A stretch of DNA of 9,715 nt. It comes from DATGHS01 sp035307785 (GTDB taxonomy: Bacteria; Planctomycetota; Planctomycetia; Gemmatales; Gemmataceae). A program made the position numbers and the translations under genes. How positions within the stretch are numbered: position 1 is the first letter of the stretch; each line of letters starts with the position of its first letter. A model generated the notes under the pieces. The model saw only the letters and a program-made list of their open reading frames with translations. It ran no database searches and was not told where the DNA came from. The stretch spans positions 1 to 9,715 of the forward strand of contig DATGHS010000129.1 in assembly GCA_035307785.1 (NCBI GenBank), in the 5' to 3' direction. Positions 1-6,936 of this stretch are shown here, one piece after another.

Positions 1-714
1 AAAGGACAAATCAAGATTCTCGACTTCGGTATGGCCCGCTTTCTCGCCGATCCGGAAGCCGCAACCAGCGGGCCTGATATGGTGATGGGCACGCCCGATT
101 ACATCGCCCCGGAGCAGGCGATGAGTTCCCGCCTGGCCGACATTCGCTCCGATATCTACAGCCTCGGCTGCACTTTTTATTTCCTGCTGGCCGGCCATCC
201 GCCATTCCCCGAAGGAAACGTGTACGAAAAGCTCGCCGCCCACAAAGAGAAGGCGCCCAAACGAATTGTCGAACTTCGAGCGGACATACCGCCGGAAGTA
301 GCGCAACTCATTGAACGCATGCTGGCGAAGGACCCGAAAGACCGGCCACAAACCCCTGCGGAGGTCGCGCGCCTGCTGCTGCCCTTCAGCAAGGCCGGAG
401 CTACCTCGTCGGTGGTGCTTTCGGTAGCGCCGACAATTGTCGTTCCAGGCGGCGATACCGAATTCATTCCCAAGCGTGATAGCGCCTCGGCGAAGAAGAT
501 GGAAACGCCGGAGACCAAGCCCGCCGAGAAATCCCGGCCCACCACGCGCTTGCCACGGCGCCGGCCCCGCAAGCGCTCCTTTTTCGAGCAATATGGCTAC
601 CTGATTGTGCTCGCATTTGCCGGCCTTATCGTAATCGGCGCGCTAGTGACGGCGGGAGTGATGATGAAATATCAGATTGACAAGCAAATAACGCCGCCGG
701 CGAAGCAGAAGTGA
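1..714 (+). CDS. Membrane-anchored Ser/Thr protein kinase, C-terminal part (5' end outside window)
   Basis: Open from the first base with no start in view; 237 residues are visible. The reading begins in the middle of a Hanks-type kinase domain: KILDFG (magnesium-binding DFG at residues 8-10), the activation segment, GTPDYIAPEQ (APE motif), then DIYSLGC and AGHPPFP (subdomains IX-X) and AKDPKDRPQTPAEV (subdomain XI). The catalytic loop and ATP-binding lobe lie upstream of the window. After the domain come about 80 polar residues rich in Lys, Arg and Pro, then one hydrophobic segment at about residues 200-222 and a short basic tail. This predicts a cytoplasmic kinase tethered by a single C-terminal membrane span. 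From APE to subdomain XI it closely resembles the kinase encoded at 2971-5181, so the two are paralogues of one planctomycete-style family. Substrate unknown. An internal ATG at 31 lies inside the kinase fold and is not the start. Confidence 0.93.
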   Translation, partial: KGQIKILDFGMARFLADPEAATSGPDMVMGTPDYIAPEQAMSSRLADIRSDIYSLGCTFYFLLAGHPPFPEGNVYEKLAAHKEKAPKRIVELRADIPPEVAQLIERMLAKDPKDRPQTPAEVARLLLPFSKAGATSSVVLSVAPTIVVPGGDTEFIPKRDSASAKKMETPETKPAEKSRPTTRLPRRRPRKRSFFEQYGYLIVLAFAGLIVIGALVTAGVMMKYQIDKQITPPAKQK

Positions 715-723
715 CCGACCATT

Positions 724-832
724 CCCTCTCCCCCTGAGGGAAGAGGGTTGGGGTGTGGGGGTGAGCGACTACCAAACGCCACTTCCCTCTACCCCTCACC
801 CCCGTCCCCTCTCCCCCCAGGGGAGAGGGGAG
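724..832. repeat. GC-rich inverted repeat upstream of the hydrolase
   Basis: Two arms, 724-765 and 796-830, are imperfect reverse complements made of CCCTC/GAGGG runs. Each arm also folds on itself. The right one gives a perfect 11-bp stem (806-816 with 820-830, loop CCA). The left one gives a 6-bp stem (724-729 with 742-747) extended by three more pairs after a mismatch. There is no T-tract after either hairpin, so a classical terminator is not supported, although the strong stem lies between the kinase stop and the next start. The hydrolase frame stays open back through this repeat to 755, which can mislead start prediction. From general familiarity, such pyrimidine/purine hairpins are multi-copy in planctomycete genomes; copy number cannot be tested here. 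Confidence 0.75.
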
Positions 833-859
833 ACTACTTGCCCTCCTGAGGTAAAGAAC

Positions 860-2902
860 ATGCCCCGCATTCTCCTCTCCCTCCTCGCATTCTTTCTCCT
901 CCTGGCTGCCGCGCGGGCCGACGGCCCCGGCGACAATGACCCCGCCAACGTTAAGCGCATTCCGCCGCCCGGCATCAAGATTTCCGAAGCCGACCGTGCC
1001 CGCCTGCAAGCAGGGTTGGACCTTCTCGGCAAGGAAATCGACGACCTGCGCACCACGCTAAAAGCCAAGCCCGACCTGCTCGAACTCCTGCCCGACGTGC
1101 AGATTTTCCACAAATCCGTTGAATGGGCGCTGAAGTACGACGAGTTCTACGACCCGAAAGAAGTCGCGGTCGCCACGAAGCAGTTGCAGGAAGGCATGAC
1201 GCGCGCTCGCGACTTGCGCTCCGGCAACGCGCCGTGGAACACCGCCACCGGCCTCGTCGTGCGCGGCTACAAGTCGAAGATCGACGATTCGATCCAGCCC
1301 TACGGCCTCGTGGTGCCGGAAACCTATAGCCCGAAGTACCCGCACAAGTACCGGCTCGATTTCTGGTGCCATGGCCGAGGCGAAAAGCTCACCGAGTTGA
1401 GCTTCATCAACGGGCGGATGACGAGCAAGGGCGAATTCGCGCCGCCCAATGCCTTTGTGCTGCACCTGTATGGCCGCTATTGCTGTGCCAACAAGTTTGC
1501 CGGCGAGGTCGATCTGTTCGAAGCGTATGAGAATGCCCGCAAGCATTACCCGATCGACGAAAACCGGCTCGTGATCCGCGGCTTCTCGATGGGCGGGGCT
1601 GCCTGCTGGCAGTTCGCGGTGCATTACCCCGGCTTCTTCTGCGCTGCCGCCCCCGGCGCCGGCTTCTCGGAGACCGCCGATTTCCTGAAGGTGTTTCAAA
1701 ACGAAAAAGTGCAGCCCACCTGGTACGAGCAAAAACTCTGGCACTGGTACGACTGCACCGATTACGCCCTGAACCTGTTCAACCTGCCCACGGTCGCCTA
1801 CAGCGGCGAGATCGACCGCCAAAAGCAAGCCGCGGACATGATGGCGAAAGCGCTGGAAAAAGAAGGCATGACGCTCACGCACATCATCGGCCCGAAGACC
1901 GAGCATCGCTACGAGCCGAAAGCGAAAGAGGAAGTCAACCGGCGGATTGACGCCATTGCGGAGATGGGGCGGGATCGAGTAGCAAAACGCATCCGGTTTT
2001 CGACATATACACTTCGATACAACCGCGTGGCATGGTTACAGATCGATGGTTCGGAAGAGGAATGGTCGGAGGCCTGGTTGGAAGGCGTTTTGCATCCGTT
2101 CGTTGGCGGCATTAACCTACGCGCGAAGAACGTGAGCGCATTCACGGTGATTTTTGGTCCAGGAGAATTTCCCGAAGGTCTCCAAACCCGACCGGCCGTA
2201 TCTATCAACGAGCCAAATGCTATTGAACCAATGAACAGAATTCCTCGAGCGGGCTCCGACCGCTCCTGGACCGCCCATTTCCGCAAGGTCGATGGCAAAT
2301 GGAAAGTCGTCGATTCCGTCGACGACGGCACGCTCCGCAAGCGGCATGGCTTGCAGGGCCCCATAGATGATGCATTCATGGATCGCTTCATCATGGTCGT
2401 GCCCACCGGCACGCCGCTGCACGAGAAGACCGGCGACTGGGTGAAAGCGGAAATGGCCCACGCCATCGACCACTGGCGGCGGCAATTCCGCGGCGAGGCC
2501 ATCGTCAAGAAAGACAGCGAAATCACCGATGCCGATATTGCATCGAGCAATCTCGTCCTCTGGGGCGATCCGAGCAGCAATAAGATTCTGGAAAAGATCG
2601 CCGGCAAATTGCCACTGAACTGGGACGGCAAGGTGGTGCGGCTTGGATCGCAGGAATTTAGCGCTGGTCAGCATGTGCCGGTGCTGATTTATCCCAATCC
2701 GCTGAACCCAAAGAAGTACGTGGTACTGAACAGCGGCTTCACCTTCCGCGAATACGACTACCTCAACAACGCGCGGCAGGTGCCGAAGCTGCCGGACTAT
2801 GCGATTATCGACATCAGCAAGCCGGTGACAAGTCGAGCCCCCGGCGGCATCGCGGCGGCAGGATTCTTTGATGAGGAGTGGAAGCTAAAAGAAAAGAAGT
2901 GA
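860..2902 (+). CDS. Secreted alpha/beta-hydrolase (prolyl-oligopeptidase/esterase-like) with extra C-terminal domain
   Basis: 680 residues from the ATG at 860. This start is chosen because it gives a clean signal peptide (hydrophobic stretch at residues 4-18, then AARA before DG as a likely cleavage site) and has a GAGG ribosome-binding site at 848-851; longer reading through the upstream repeat would bury the signal. The protein should therefore be exported. Residues about 120-370 form an alpha/beta-hydrolase core. The nucleophile elbow is GFSMGG with Ser243; HGRGE at about 171-175 is a likely oxyanion-hole strand. Asp319 (GEIDRQ) and His349 (TEHRY) complete a plausible Ser-Asp-His triad. 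Residues about 380-680 are a separate domain of unknown role with the conserved-looking stretches WGDPSSN and YPNPLNPKKYVVLNSG, of a type I associate with planctomycete secreted hydrolases. Esterase or peptidase activity is likely; the substrate is not predictable. Third-position GC drops locally at about 1975-2250. Confidence 0.88.
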   Translation: MPRILLSLLAFFLLLAAARADGPGDNDPANVKRIPPPGIKISEADRARLQAGLDLLGKEIDDLRTTLKAKPDLLELLPDVQIFHKSVEWALKYDEFYDPKEVAVATKQLQEGMTRARDLRSGNAPWNTATGLVVRGYKSKIDDSIQPYGLVVPETYSPKYPHKYRLDFWCHGRGEKLTELSFINGRMTSKGEFAPPNAFVLHLYGRYCCANKFAGEVDLFEAYENARKHYPIDENRLVIRGFSMGGAACWQFAVHYPGFFCAAAPGAGFSETADFLKVFQNEKVQPTWYEQKLWHWYDCTDYALNLFNLPTVAYSGEIDRQKQAADMMAKALEKEGMTLTHIIGPKTEHRYEPKAKEEVNRRIDAIAEMGRDRVAKRIRFSTYTLRYNRVAWLQIDGSEEEWSEAWLEGVLHPFVGGINLRAKNVSAFTVIFGPGEFPEGLQTRPAVSINEPNAIEPMNRIPRAGSDRSWTAHFRKVDGKWKVVDSVDDGTLRKRHGLQGPIDDAFMDRFIMVVPTGTPLHEKTGDWVKAEMAHAIDHWRRQFRGEAIVKKDSEITDADIASSNLVLWGDPSSNKILEKIAGKLPLNWDGKVVRLGSQEFSAGQHVPVLIYPNPLNPKKYVVLNSGFTFREYDYLNNARQVPKLPDYAIIDISKPVTSRAPGGIAAAGFFDEEWKLKEKK

Positions 2903-2911
2903 GACTGAGGA

Positions 2912-2966
2912 GAAGCGTAAGCGACGGATCGCGGCGAACCGTCGCCTACGCTTCCGGCTCGTTTTT
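2912..2966. terminator. Hairpin terminator between convergent hydrolase and kinase genes
   Basis: Arms 2912-2927 and 2939-2954 pair over 16 positions with one mismatch around an 11-base loop. A GTTTTT run at 2961-2966 follows on the + strand, so it fits an intrinsic terminator for the hydrolase gene, which stops at 2902. The kinase on the other strand stops at 2971, so the same stem may also protect against read-through from that side, although no equally good T-tract follows on the - strand. The arm sequence (GCGTAAGCGACGG type) resembles palindromes that recur in planctomycete genomes, so it may be a repeat reused as a terminator. Confidence 0.72.
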
Positions 2967-2970
2967 CCGA

Positions 2971-5181
2971 TCACGGATGCAGAATATACTCCGATATCTG
3001 CATCGCAATTCGCGGGAACAGGTAGAACACTACCGCCCCCAGCGCGGCGCCGATGCTGATCGAAATCACCGTCATCAAAAACCAGCGGAAGATCCAACTC
3101 AAAAGCGACGGGCCTTGCTTGGGCTTCGGCACCGGCTGATTGAAAAACGGCATCAGGTTCGGCGGCTGGTAGATCGGTGGCCGGCGCATGCCTTCGGGAA
3201 TAATCTCTTTCGGCGTAATGTCGGGTGACGTGTAGCGGCGCAAATCGCGGCTGGGCCGGACCGGATCGACCGGCGGCGGCTTCGGCGCTTCGCGCGACGG
3301 CGACTTTAATTGTTCGACGCCCGGCACCGGCCGATCGAGAATCGGTGAACGCGGCGGATCGAGCGGCACTTGCAGATTGGCAAAGCTCGGCCGCCTCGGG
3401 CTGTCACCGGCCAGGTCCGCTTGCGGCAAGAACGGCAGGCCAGGCGTGTTCGACGGACGCAGCAATTCCAGGCCCGGCTTGGGCGGCTCGGCCTTCGGCG
3501 CTTCGGCCTTGGGTAGTTCCGGCAACTTGGTTGGCTTCGGCGGCTCGGATTGCGGCGGCTTCGGCAACGCCATGCCTGGCAGGTTTGGCCGCGATGGTTG
3601 GCGCGGCATTGGCGGCGGCTCGGGGATTTGGCGCGGCTTCGGACCCGGAGTATGCGACAACTCTAGTTCCGGCGTGCTGGTGGGCGCGGCCTTCATCGGA
3701 GCAGGCGTAACTGCACCCGACGCGGCCACCGAGTGGGTCTCCAACGATTGGGCCCACTGGGCCGAGGTTTTGGGGGGAGGTGGTTTACCTGGCGGAAGAA
3801 CTAACTCGACGACCGAACCGCCCGTTTTGACCGGAGCCGGGGTGGCGCTAGCGCTAGCCAGCACTGGGACGGTCGCGGCAGCCGGCTTTGGGCTTGGCGT
3901 TGTGGAAGCGGCGGCCGGAAGCTTGAATCCCGGCGGTAGGGGCACCGTGATCGCGCGCTCGAGATCGGCATCGATATCCGGCAACTTCAACATCGGGCTC
4001 GACATCGAGCGCGAGCGGGCGGGCTCGTCCGGCCGCACGTGGCTGGCATCGCGATTGGCCAGCGCCGCGGCCGGCGAAGACGAACCGAAGTAGCCCTCAA
4101 TCTTCGCGGCGGGGCTGAGTTGCGGCATCTCGGCAGCGGGCGGAGGATCAATCGCCACTTGCGTCCACATTTCCAGCGCGTCGGCCACTTCTTGCGCGGT
4201 CTGGAAGCGATCCTTCGGATCCTTCGCCATCATCTTGTCAATCAGGCGCGCCAGTTCCTGGGGCACGTCTGGCCGGATTTCGCGCAACGAGCGCGGCTTC
4301 TTGGTTTGGTGGGCAATGATCTTCTCCGCCAGCGACATGTCCGGAAACGGCGGGTGCCCGGCCAGCGCGAAATAGAACGCGCAGCCCAGGCCATAGATGT
4401 CGGCCCGCACGTCGATAGCCCGGCTATTGCGGGTCTGCTCCGGGGCAATGTAATCGGCCGTGCCAAGAACGTTTTTATCGTCGTACTTGATCGTGAGCAA
4501 GTCCGAGTCGTCGCGGTAAAAGCGGGCGAGACCCATATCCAGCAGCTTGGCCGTACCCTTGCGGTCGATAATGATGTTGCCCGGTTCGACGTCGCGGTGG
4601 ATCATGCCGCGCTGGTGCGCGTATTGCAGGCCCATCGCAGCCTGGCGAATGTAGTGGCTCGCCCGCAGCACATTCATCGAGCCGAACTTCTTCACGATTT
4701 CCGACAAGCAGGTGCCGTCCACGAATTCCATCACGAGGAAGTGCAGCGGCCCATCCTGGTCGATGTCGTAGGTGCCGGCAATATTGGGGTGGTCGAGCCC
4801 GGAAGCCACGCGGGCCTCGCGGTAGAAGCGGCCGAGAGTCACCGGATCTTCGGCCTTGGTGGGCCGCATGACCTTGATGGCTAGCCTTTTGCGCATGTAC
4901 ACGTGTTCGCAGAGGAAGACTTGTCCAGTGCGGCCAACGCCGATGCGTTCCAGAAGCTTGTAGCGGCCAAGGGTGAAGCCGCGCCATTTGCCGAGCAGGA
5001 ATTGTTCGGCGTGGAAGTACGTGAGCAGGCCCTGGCGGACCATGAACGCCGCCAGGGACTTGGCATCGCCCTGAACTTCGGCAACGTTCTTTTGCAGGAA
5101 CGCGTTTAATTTCGACTCGTCGAGCAGGCCGCTCTTGCGAATGAGCTGCACCAGATCTTCGGCAGTCGCTGGAACCGACAT
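2971..5181 (-). CDS. Ser/Thr protein kinase with Pro-rich spacer and C-terminal membrane anchor; atypical catalytic loop
   Basis: 736 residues from the ATG at 5181, which follows a purine-rich GGGGGCGGG and begins MSVPATAEDL. The frame stays open to a TTG at 5346 and includes another ATG at 5223, but the added residues are low in similarity to anything expected and lack a good ribosome-binding site. Residues 1-70 form a helical module that often precedes planctomycete kinases. The kinase domain spans about 74-340: glycine loop GVGRTGQV (81-88), AIK lysine Lys103, helix-C Glu122, catalytic loop HRDVEPGN (195-202), DMG at 215-217 in place of DFG, APE at 246-248, then AGHPPFP and AKDPKDRF. The usual Lys two residues after the catalytic Asp197 is Glu199. 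A spacer of about 350 residues rich in Pro, Lys and Ala follows, then one membrane span at about 701-722 and a short tail. Predicted inner-membrane signalling kinase; partner unknown. Confidence 0.92.
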   Translation of the reverse strand: MSVPATAEDLVQLIRKSGLLDESKLNAFLQKNVAEVQGDAKSLAAFMVRQGLLTYFHAEQFLLGKWRGFTLGRYKLLERIGVGRTGQVFLCEHVYMRKRLAIKVMRPTKAEDPVTLGRFYREARVASGLDHPNIAGTYDIDQDGPLHFLVMEFVDGTCLSEIVKKFGSMNVLRASHYIRQAAMGLQYAHQRGMIHRDVEPGNIIIDRKGTAKLLDMGLARFYRDDSDLLTIKYDDKNVLGTADYIAPEQTRNSRAIDVRADIYGLGCAFYFALAGHPPFPDMSLAEKIIAHQTKKPRSLREIRPDVPQELARLIDKMMAKDPKDRFQTAQEVADALEMWTQVAIDPPPAAEMPQLSPAAKIEGYFGSSSPAAALANRDASHVRPDEPARSRSMSSPMLKLPDIDADLERAITVPLPPGFKLPAAASTTPSPKPAAATVPVLASASATPAPVKTGGSVVELVLPPGKPPPPKTSAQWAQSLETHSVAASGAVTPAPMKAAPTSTPELELSHTPGPKPRQIPEPPPMPRQPSRPNLPGMALPKPPQSEPPKPTKLPELPKAEAPKAEPPKPGLELLRPSNTPGLPFLPQADLAGDSPRRPSFANLQVPLDPPRSPILDRPVPGVEQLKSPSREAPKPPPVDPVRPSRDLRRYTSPDITPKEIIPEGMRRPPIYQPPNLMPFFNQPVPKPKQGPSLLSWIFRWFLMTVISISIGAALGAVVFYLFPRIAMQISEYILHP

Positions 5182-5251
5182 CCCGCCCCCACTTTCCGCC
5201 AGGCGAAACGGGCCCGCTCTCATGAAGCCCGGATTACGGTGGATTTTGCCC

Positions 5252-5273
5252 GTGCCTCTGGGCGCAGAGGCAC
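5252..5273 (-). promoter_or_regulatory. Perfect 9-bp stem-loop in the kinase 5' leader
   Basis: GTGCCTCTG (5252-5260) and CAGAGGCAC (5265-5273) are exact reverse complements around a 4-base loop. On the kinase strand a TATAAAG (5273-5279) comes just before the stem, about 70 bases ahead of the ATG at 5181. The stem could be a transcript-leader structure or an operator. There is no U-tract after it on the kinase strand. Function is inferred from position only. Confidence 0.4.
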
Positions 5274-5507
5274 CTTTATAGAAGGATACCTCATCCTCAG
5301 CGTTTGCGCTGCCTGAAGAAGCATTTTTTTTGTGATAATCGGCCAAAGGTTAGCCGCGACGCGGAGTCTTGGGAGCGGAGCGGAATCGTGCATGTTTACG
5401 GGCATCCACGCCAGAGAGTTTGACACGCTTGGTTGTCCATTGGTTTTGGGCCAATAAGGCAGTCGCGTCGTTCTTCGGAAATGACGCAAAGTGCGAGCAT
5501 AGCGCTC

Positions 5508-5536
5508 TTTTCGCCCGCTGGAATTATGGCTATAAT
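5508..5536 (+). promoter_or_regulatory. Candidate sigma-70-like promoter for the secG cluster
   Basis: A perfect TATAAT lies at 5531-5536 and a weak TTTTCG (three of six matches to TTGACA) at 5508-5513, with 17-bp spacing. Initiation would fall near 5543, some 50 bases upstream of the secG GTG. The -10 box is the convincing part. Confidence 0.5.
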
Positions 5537-5539
5537 TCC
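5520..5539. promoter_or_regulatory. Palindrome overlapping the secG -10 box (possible operator)
   Basis: GGAATTAT (5520-5527) and ATAATTCC (5532-5539) are perfect 8-bp inverted arms separated by GGCT, and the right arm contains most of the TATAAT. A dimeric regulator could bind here, but AT-rich promoter sequence can also produce such symmetry by chance. Confidence 0.35.
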
Positions 5540-5595
5540 ACATTCTTAAATTGCGTCGGTAAGGATTCGCAATCCCACGGCTCAGGAGTGCTGTC

Positions 5596-5889
5596 GTGAC
5601 TTTGCTCGGTGTTTCCTGGTATGTCTACTTGCTGAATGCGGTCGTGCTGCTGACTGGTCTGATCCTGATCGGGATCATCCTCATTCAGCGCGGCAAGGGC
5701 GGCGGCTTGGCTGGCGCCTTTGGCGGCGTGGGTGGCTCCAGTCCCTTCGGCTCGCGGGCCGGCGACCTGTTCACGCGCATCACGCTCATTGTGGCGGCCG
5801 TCTGGGCGGTGCTGATCGTGGTTGAAGTGAAACTGGTGCAGATCGAAGGTCGCTACGTGAAAGAACATCCGAGTTCGATCATCAAGTAG
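5596..5889 (+). CDS. secG: Preprotein translocase subunit SecG
   Basis: 97 residues, starting with GTG at 5596; the AGGAG at 5584-5588 lies seven bases upstream and decides the start. SecG is the small accessory subunit of the SecYEG channel in the inner membrane and helps the SecA-driven export of unfolded proteins. The layout is diagnostic: membrane span 1 at about residues 9-30, then the family signature ILIQRGKGGGLAGAFGG in the cytoplasmic loop, then span 2 at about 59-80, and a short tail that ends in Lys. Length is normal for the family, many members of which run 70-130 residues. It is the first gene after the divergent region and lies about 145 bases ahead of yicC, in the same direction. 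Export capacity is relevant to the nearby secreted hydrolase, but no direct link is implied. Confidence 0.93.
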   Translation: MTLLGVSWYVYLLNAVVLLTGLILIGIILIQRGKGGGLAGAFGGVGGSSPFGSRAGDLFTRITLIVAAVWAVLIVVEVKLVQIEGRYVKEHPSSIIK

Positions 5890-5902
5890 AATTGCAGAGC
5901 CA

Positions 5903-5931
5903 ACCACTGATTTCACCGATAACACCGATGG
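5903..5931 (+). repeat. Short CACCGAT-type repeat unit after secG
   Basis: The stretch has three near-copies of an ACCACTGAT/CACCGAT unit in a row. It resembles the arms of the larger inverted repeat at 7895-8000 (ATTTC then TAACAC then GAT in similar spacing), so the two probably belong to one dispersed repeat family. Confidence 0.5.
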
Positions 5932-5945
5932 AGCTCCGACAGATT

Positions 5946-5975
5946 TGTAGCCGCAGGCTAAAGCCTACGGCTACA
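5946..5975. repeat. 14-bp palindrome between secG and yicC
   Basis: TGTAGCCGCAGGCT (5946-5959) and AGCCTACGGCTACA (5962-5975) pair over 14 positions with one mismatch and a two-base spacer. It is followed by GTTTAAG rather than a T-tract, so termination is doubtful. GTAGCC...GGCTAC palindromes of this kind recur in planctomycete genomes as I recall them; in the secG transcript it would make a strong stem that may stabilise the upstream mRNA. A smaller AAGAAT/ATTCTT stem follows at 5980-5995. Confidence 0.6.
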
Positions 5976-6034
5976 GTTTAAGAATCGATATTCTTCCTTA
6001 GTGCATTTTCCCGAATCTCACCAGTGAGGTGGGC

Positions 6035-6931
6035 GTGCTGCTCAGTATGACCGGATTCGGCGAAGCCCGCCATCAAAGCGACAACCTGTCAATTGCGGTC
6101 GAACTCCGCGCTGTCAACAACCGTTACCTGAAAATCACCACCCGCGCCACCGAACCGTACAACCTGTTCGAGCCGGAGATCGAACGGGTGTTGCGCAAAA
6201 CAATTCGCCGCGGCACGATCCAGGTTCACATCCGCTCCGAGCGCACGGCCAAGGCGGCGGACTTCCGGCTCAACACCACGGCGCTGCGAAGCTACCTGGA
6301 GCAGATTTCCCAGCTTGGCGCGGAAATGCGCCTCGACCGGACTATCATCAATAGCTTGCTGCCTGAAGCGGTGCATTTGCCGGGCGTCGCTCCGGAGCCC
6401 GGCTTGGCCTCGTTTCAAGCGGAAGAAGAGTGGCCGATTCTGGAGCGTGTGCTGGAAGAAGCGGTCGGGCGTTTTCAAAAGATGCGGCAAGATGAAGGCC
6501 AGCACATGGCCCAGGAGCTGCTCGCCCTGCGCGATCGCATTGCCGGCGAACTCGAACAGATTCGCCGGCGCATTCCCGAAGTCGCCAGCAGTTACCGCGA
6601 CCGACTGCTCGAACGCGTGCGCGGCCTGCTCACCGACACGTCGATCATCGTGCAGGCCGAAGACTTGATGAAAGAGGTCGCCATTTTTGCCGACCGCAGC
6701 GACATCGCGGAGGAAACCGTTCGCCTGGATAGCCACCTCAACCAATTTCGCGATGTGGTGCAGCAAGAGAGTGATTCGCCGGGCCGCAAGCTCGAGTTCC
6801 TGGTGCAGGAAATGGGCCGCGAAACCAACACCATCGGCTCGAAAGCCAGCGACGTCACGGTGTCGCGACACGTGGTGGAAATTAAGGCGATGCTGGAGAA
6901 GATTCGGGAATTGATTCAAAACGTGGAGTAA
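6035..6931 (+). CDS. yicC: YicC family endoribonuclease
   Basis: 298 residues from the GTG at 6035, reading MLLSMTGFGEA, the standard YicC N-terminus. GAGG at 6026-6029 is well placed for this start; a GTG at 6029 is in frame but would overlap that site. YicC proteins are conserved bacterial endoribonucleases; in E. coli YicC takes part in small-RNA turnover. Evidence: the N-terminal SMTGFG signature, VELRAVNNRYLKI at about residues 20-32, a long helical middle part, and the highly conserved C-terminus with FLVQEMGRETNTIGSKASD, ending in EKIRELIQNVE. Length fits the family (about 290). It precedes gmk by 110 bases, and the yicC-gmk-rpoZ order is found in many bacteria. The spacer to gmk holds an inverted repeat, so coupling between the two genes is loose. 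Confidence 0.94.
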   Translation: MLLSMTGFGEARHQSDNLSIAVELRAVNNRYLKITTRATEPYNLFEPEIERVLRKTIRRGTIQVHIRSERTAKAADFRLNTTALRSYLEQISQLGAEMRLDRTIINSLLPEAVHLPGVAPEPGLASFQAEEEWPILERVLEEAVGRFQKMRQDEGQHMAQELLALRDRIAGELEQIRRRIPEVASSYRDRLLERVRGLLTDTSIIVQAEDLMKEVAIFADRSDIAEETVRLDSHLNQFRDVVQQESDSPGRKLEFLVQEMGRETNTIGSKASDVTVSRHVVEIKAMLEKIRELIQNVE

Positions 6932-6936
6932 CAAAG

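Larger units (their letters stand above)
5182..5595. other. Divergent intergenic region between the kinase and secG
   Basis: About 410 bases without a convincing gene. It should hold the promoters of the leftward kinase and the rightward secG cluster. What can be seen: a 9-bp perfect hairpin in the kinase leader (5252-5273), a small CAGCG/CGCTG stem (5298-5311), an A8 tract on the - strand (5324-5331), an isolated TTGACA on the + strand at 5420-5425 without a well-spaced -10 box, and a candidate secG promoter with an overlapping palindrome (5508-5539). Short open frames on both strands here lack family-like features. If the kinase began at the TTG at 5346, the leader hairpin would be coding, which I consider less likely. 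Confidence 0.6.

Noticed and set aside
755..859. Longer N-terminus of the hydrolase starting at 755
   Set aside because: The added residues come from the inverted repeat and would bury the signal peptide; the ATG at 860 has a ribosome-binding site.
1058..1906. Open frame of 282 codons on the - strand inside the hydrolase gene
   Set aside because: It is antisense to a well-supported gene with high third-position GC, which suppresses stops on the other strand. Its translation has no family features.
3225..4093. Gly/Ala-rich frames on the + strand (3225-3710 and 3377-4093) that resemble PE_PGRS-like proteins
   Set aside because: They are the complement of the Pro-rich kinase spacer, where CCG/CCC codons read as CGG/GGG on the other strand.
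4039..4884. Open frame of 281 codons on the + strand opposite the kinase domain
   Set aside because: The kinase motifs on the - strand explain this stretch; the + reading is rich in His, Arg and Gln as expected for a shadow frame.
5182..5346. N-terminal extension of the second kinase to a TTG at 5346
   Set aside because: It has no clear ribosome-binding site, adds unrelated residues, and covers a leader hairpin; the ATG at 5181 matches the usual start of the N-terminal module.
5420..5425. Perfect TTGACA as the secG -35 box
   Set aside because: No -10-like box lies 16-18 bases downstream; the TATAAT at 5531 is more than 100 bases away.
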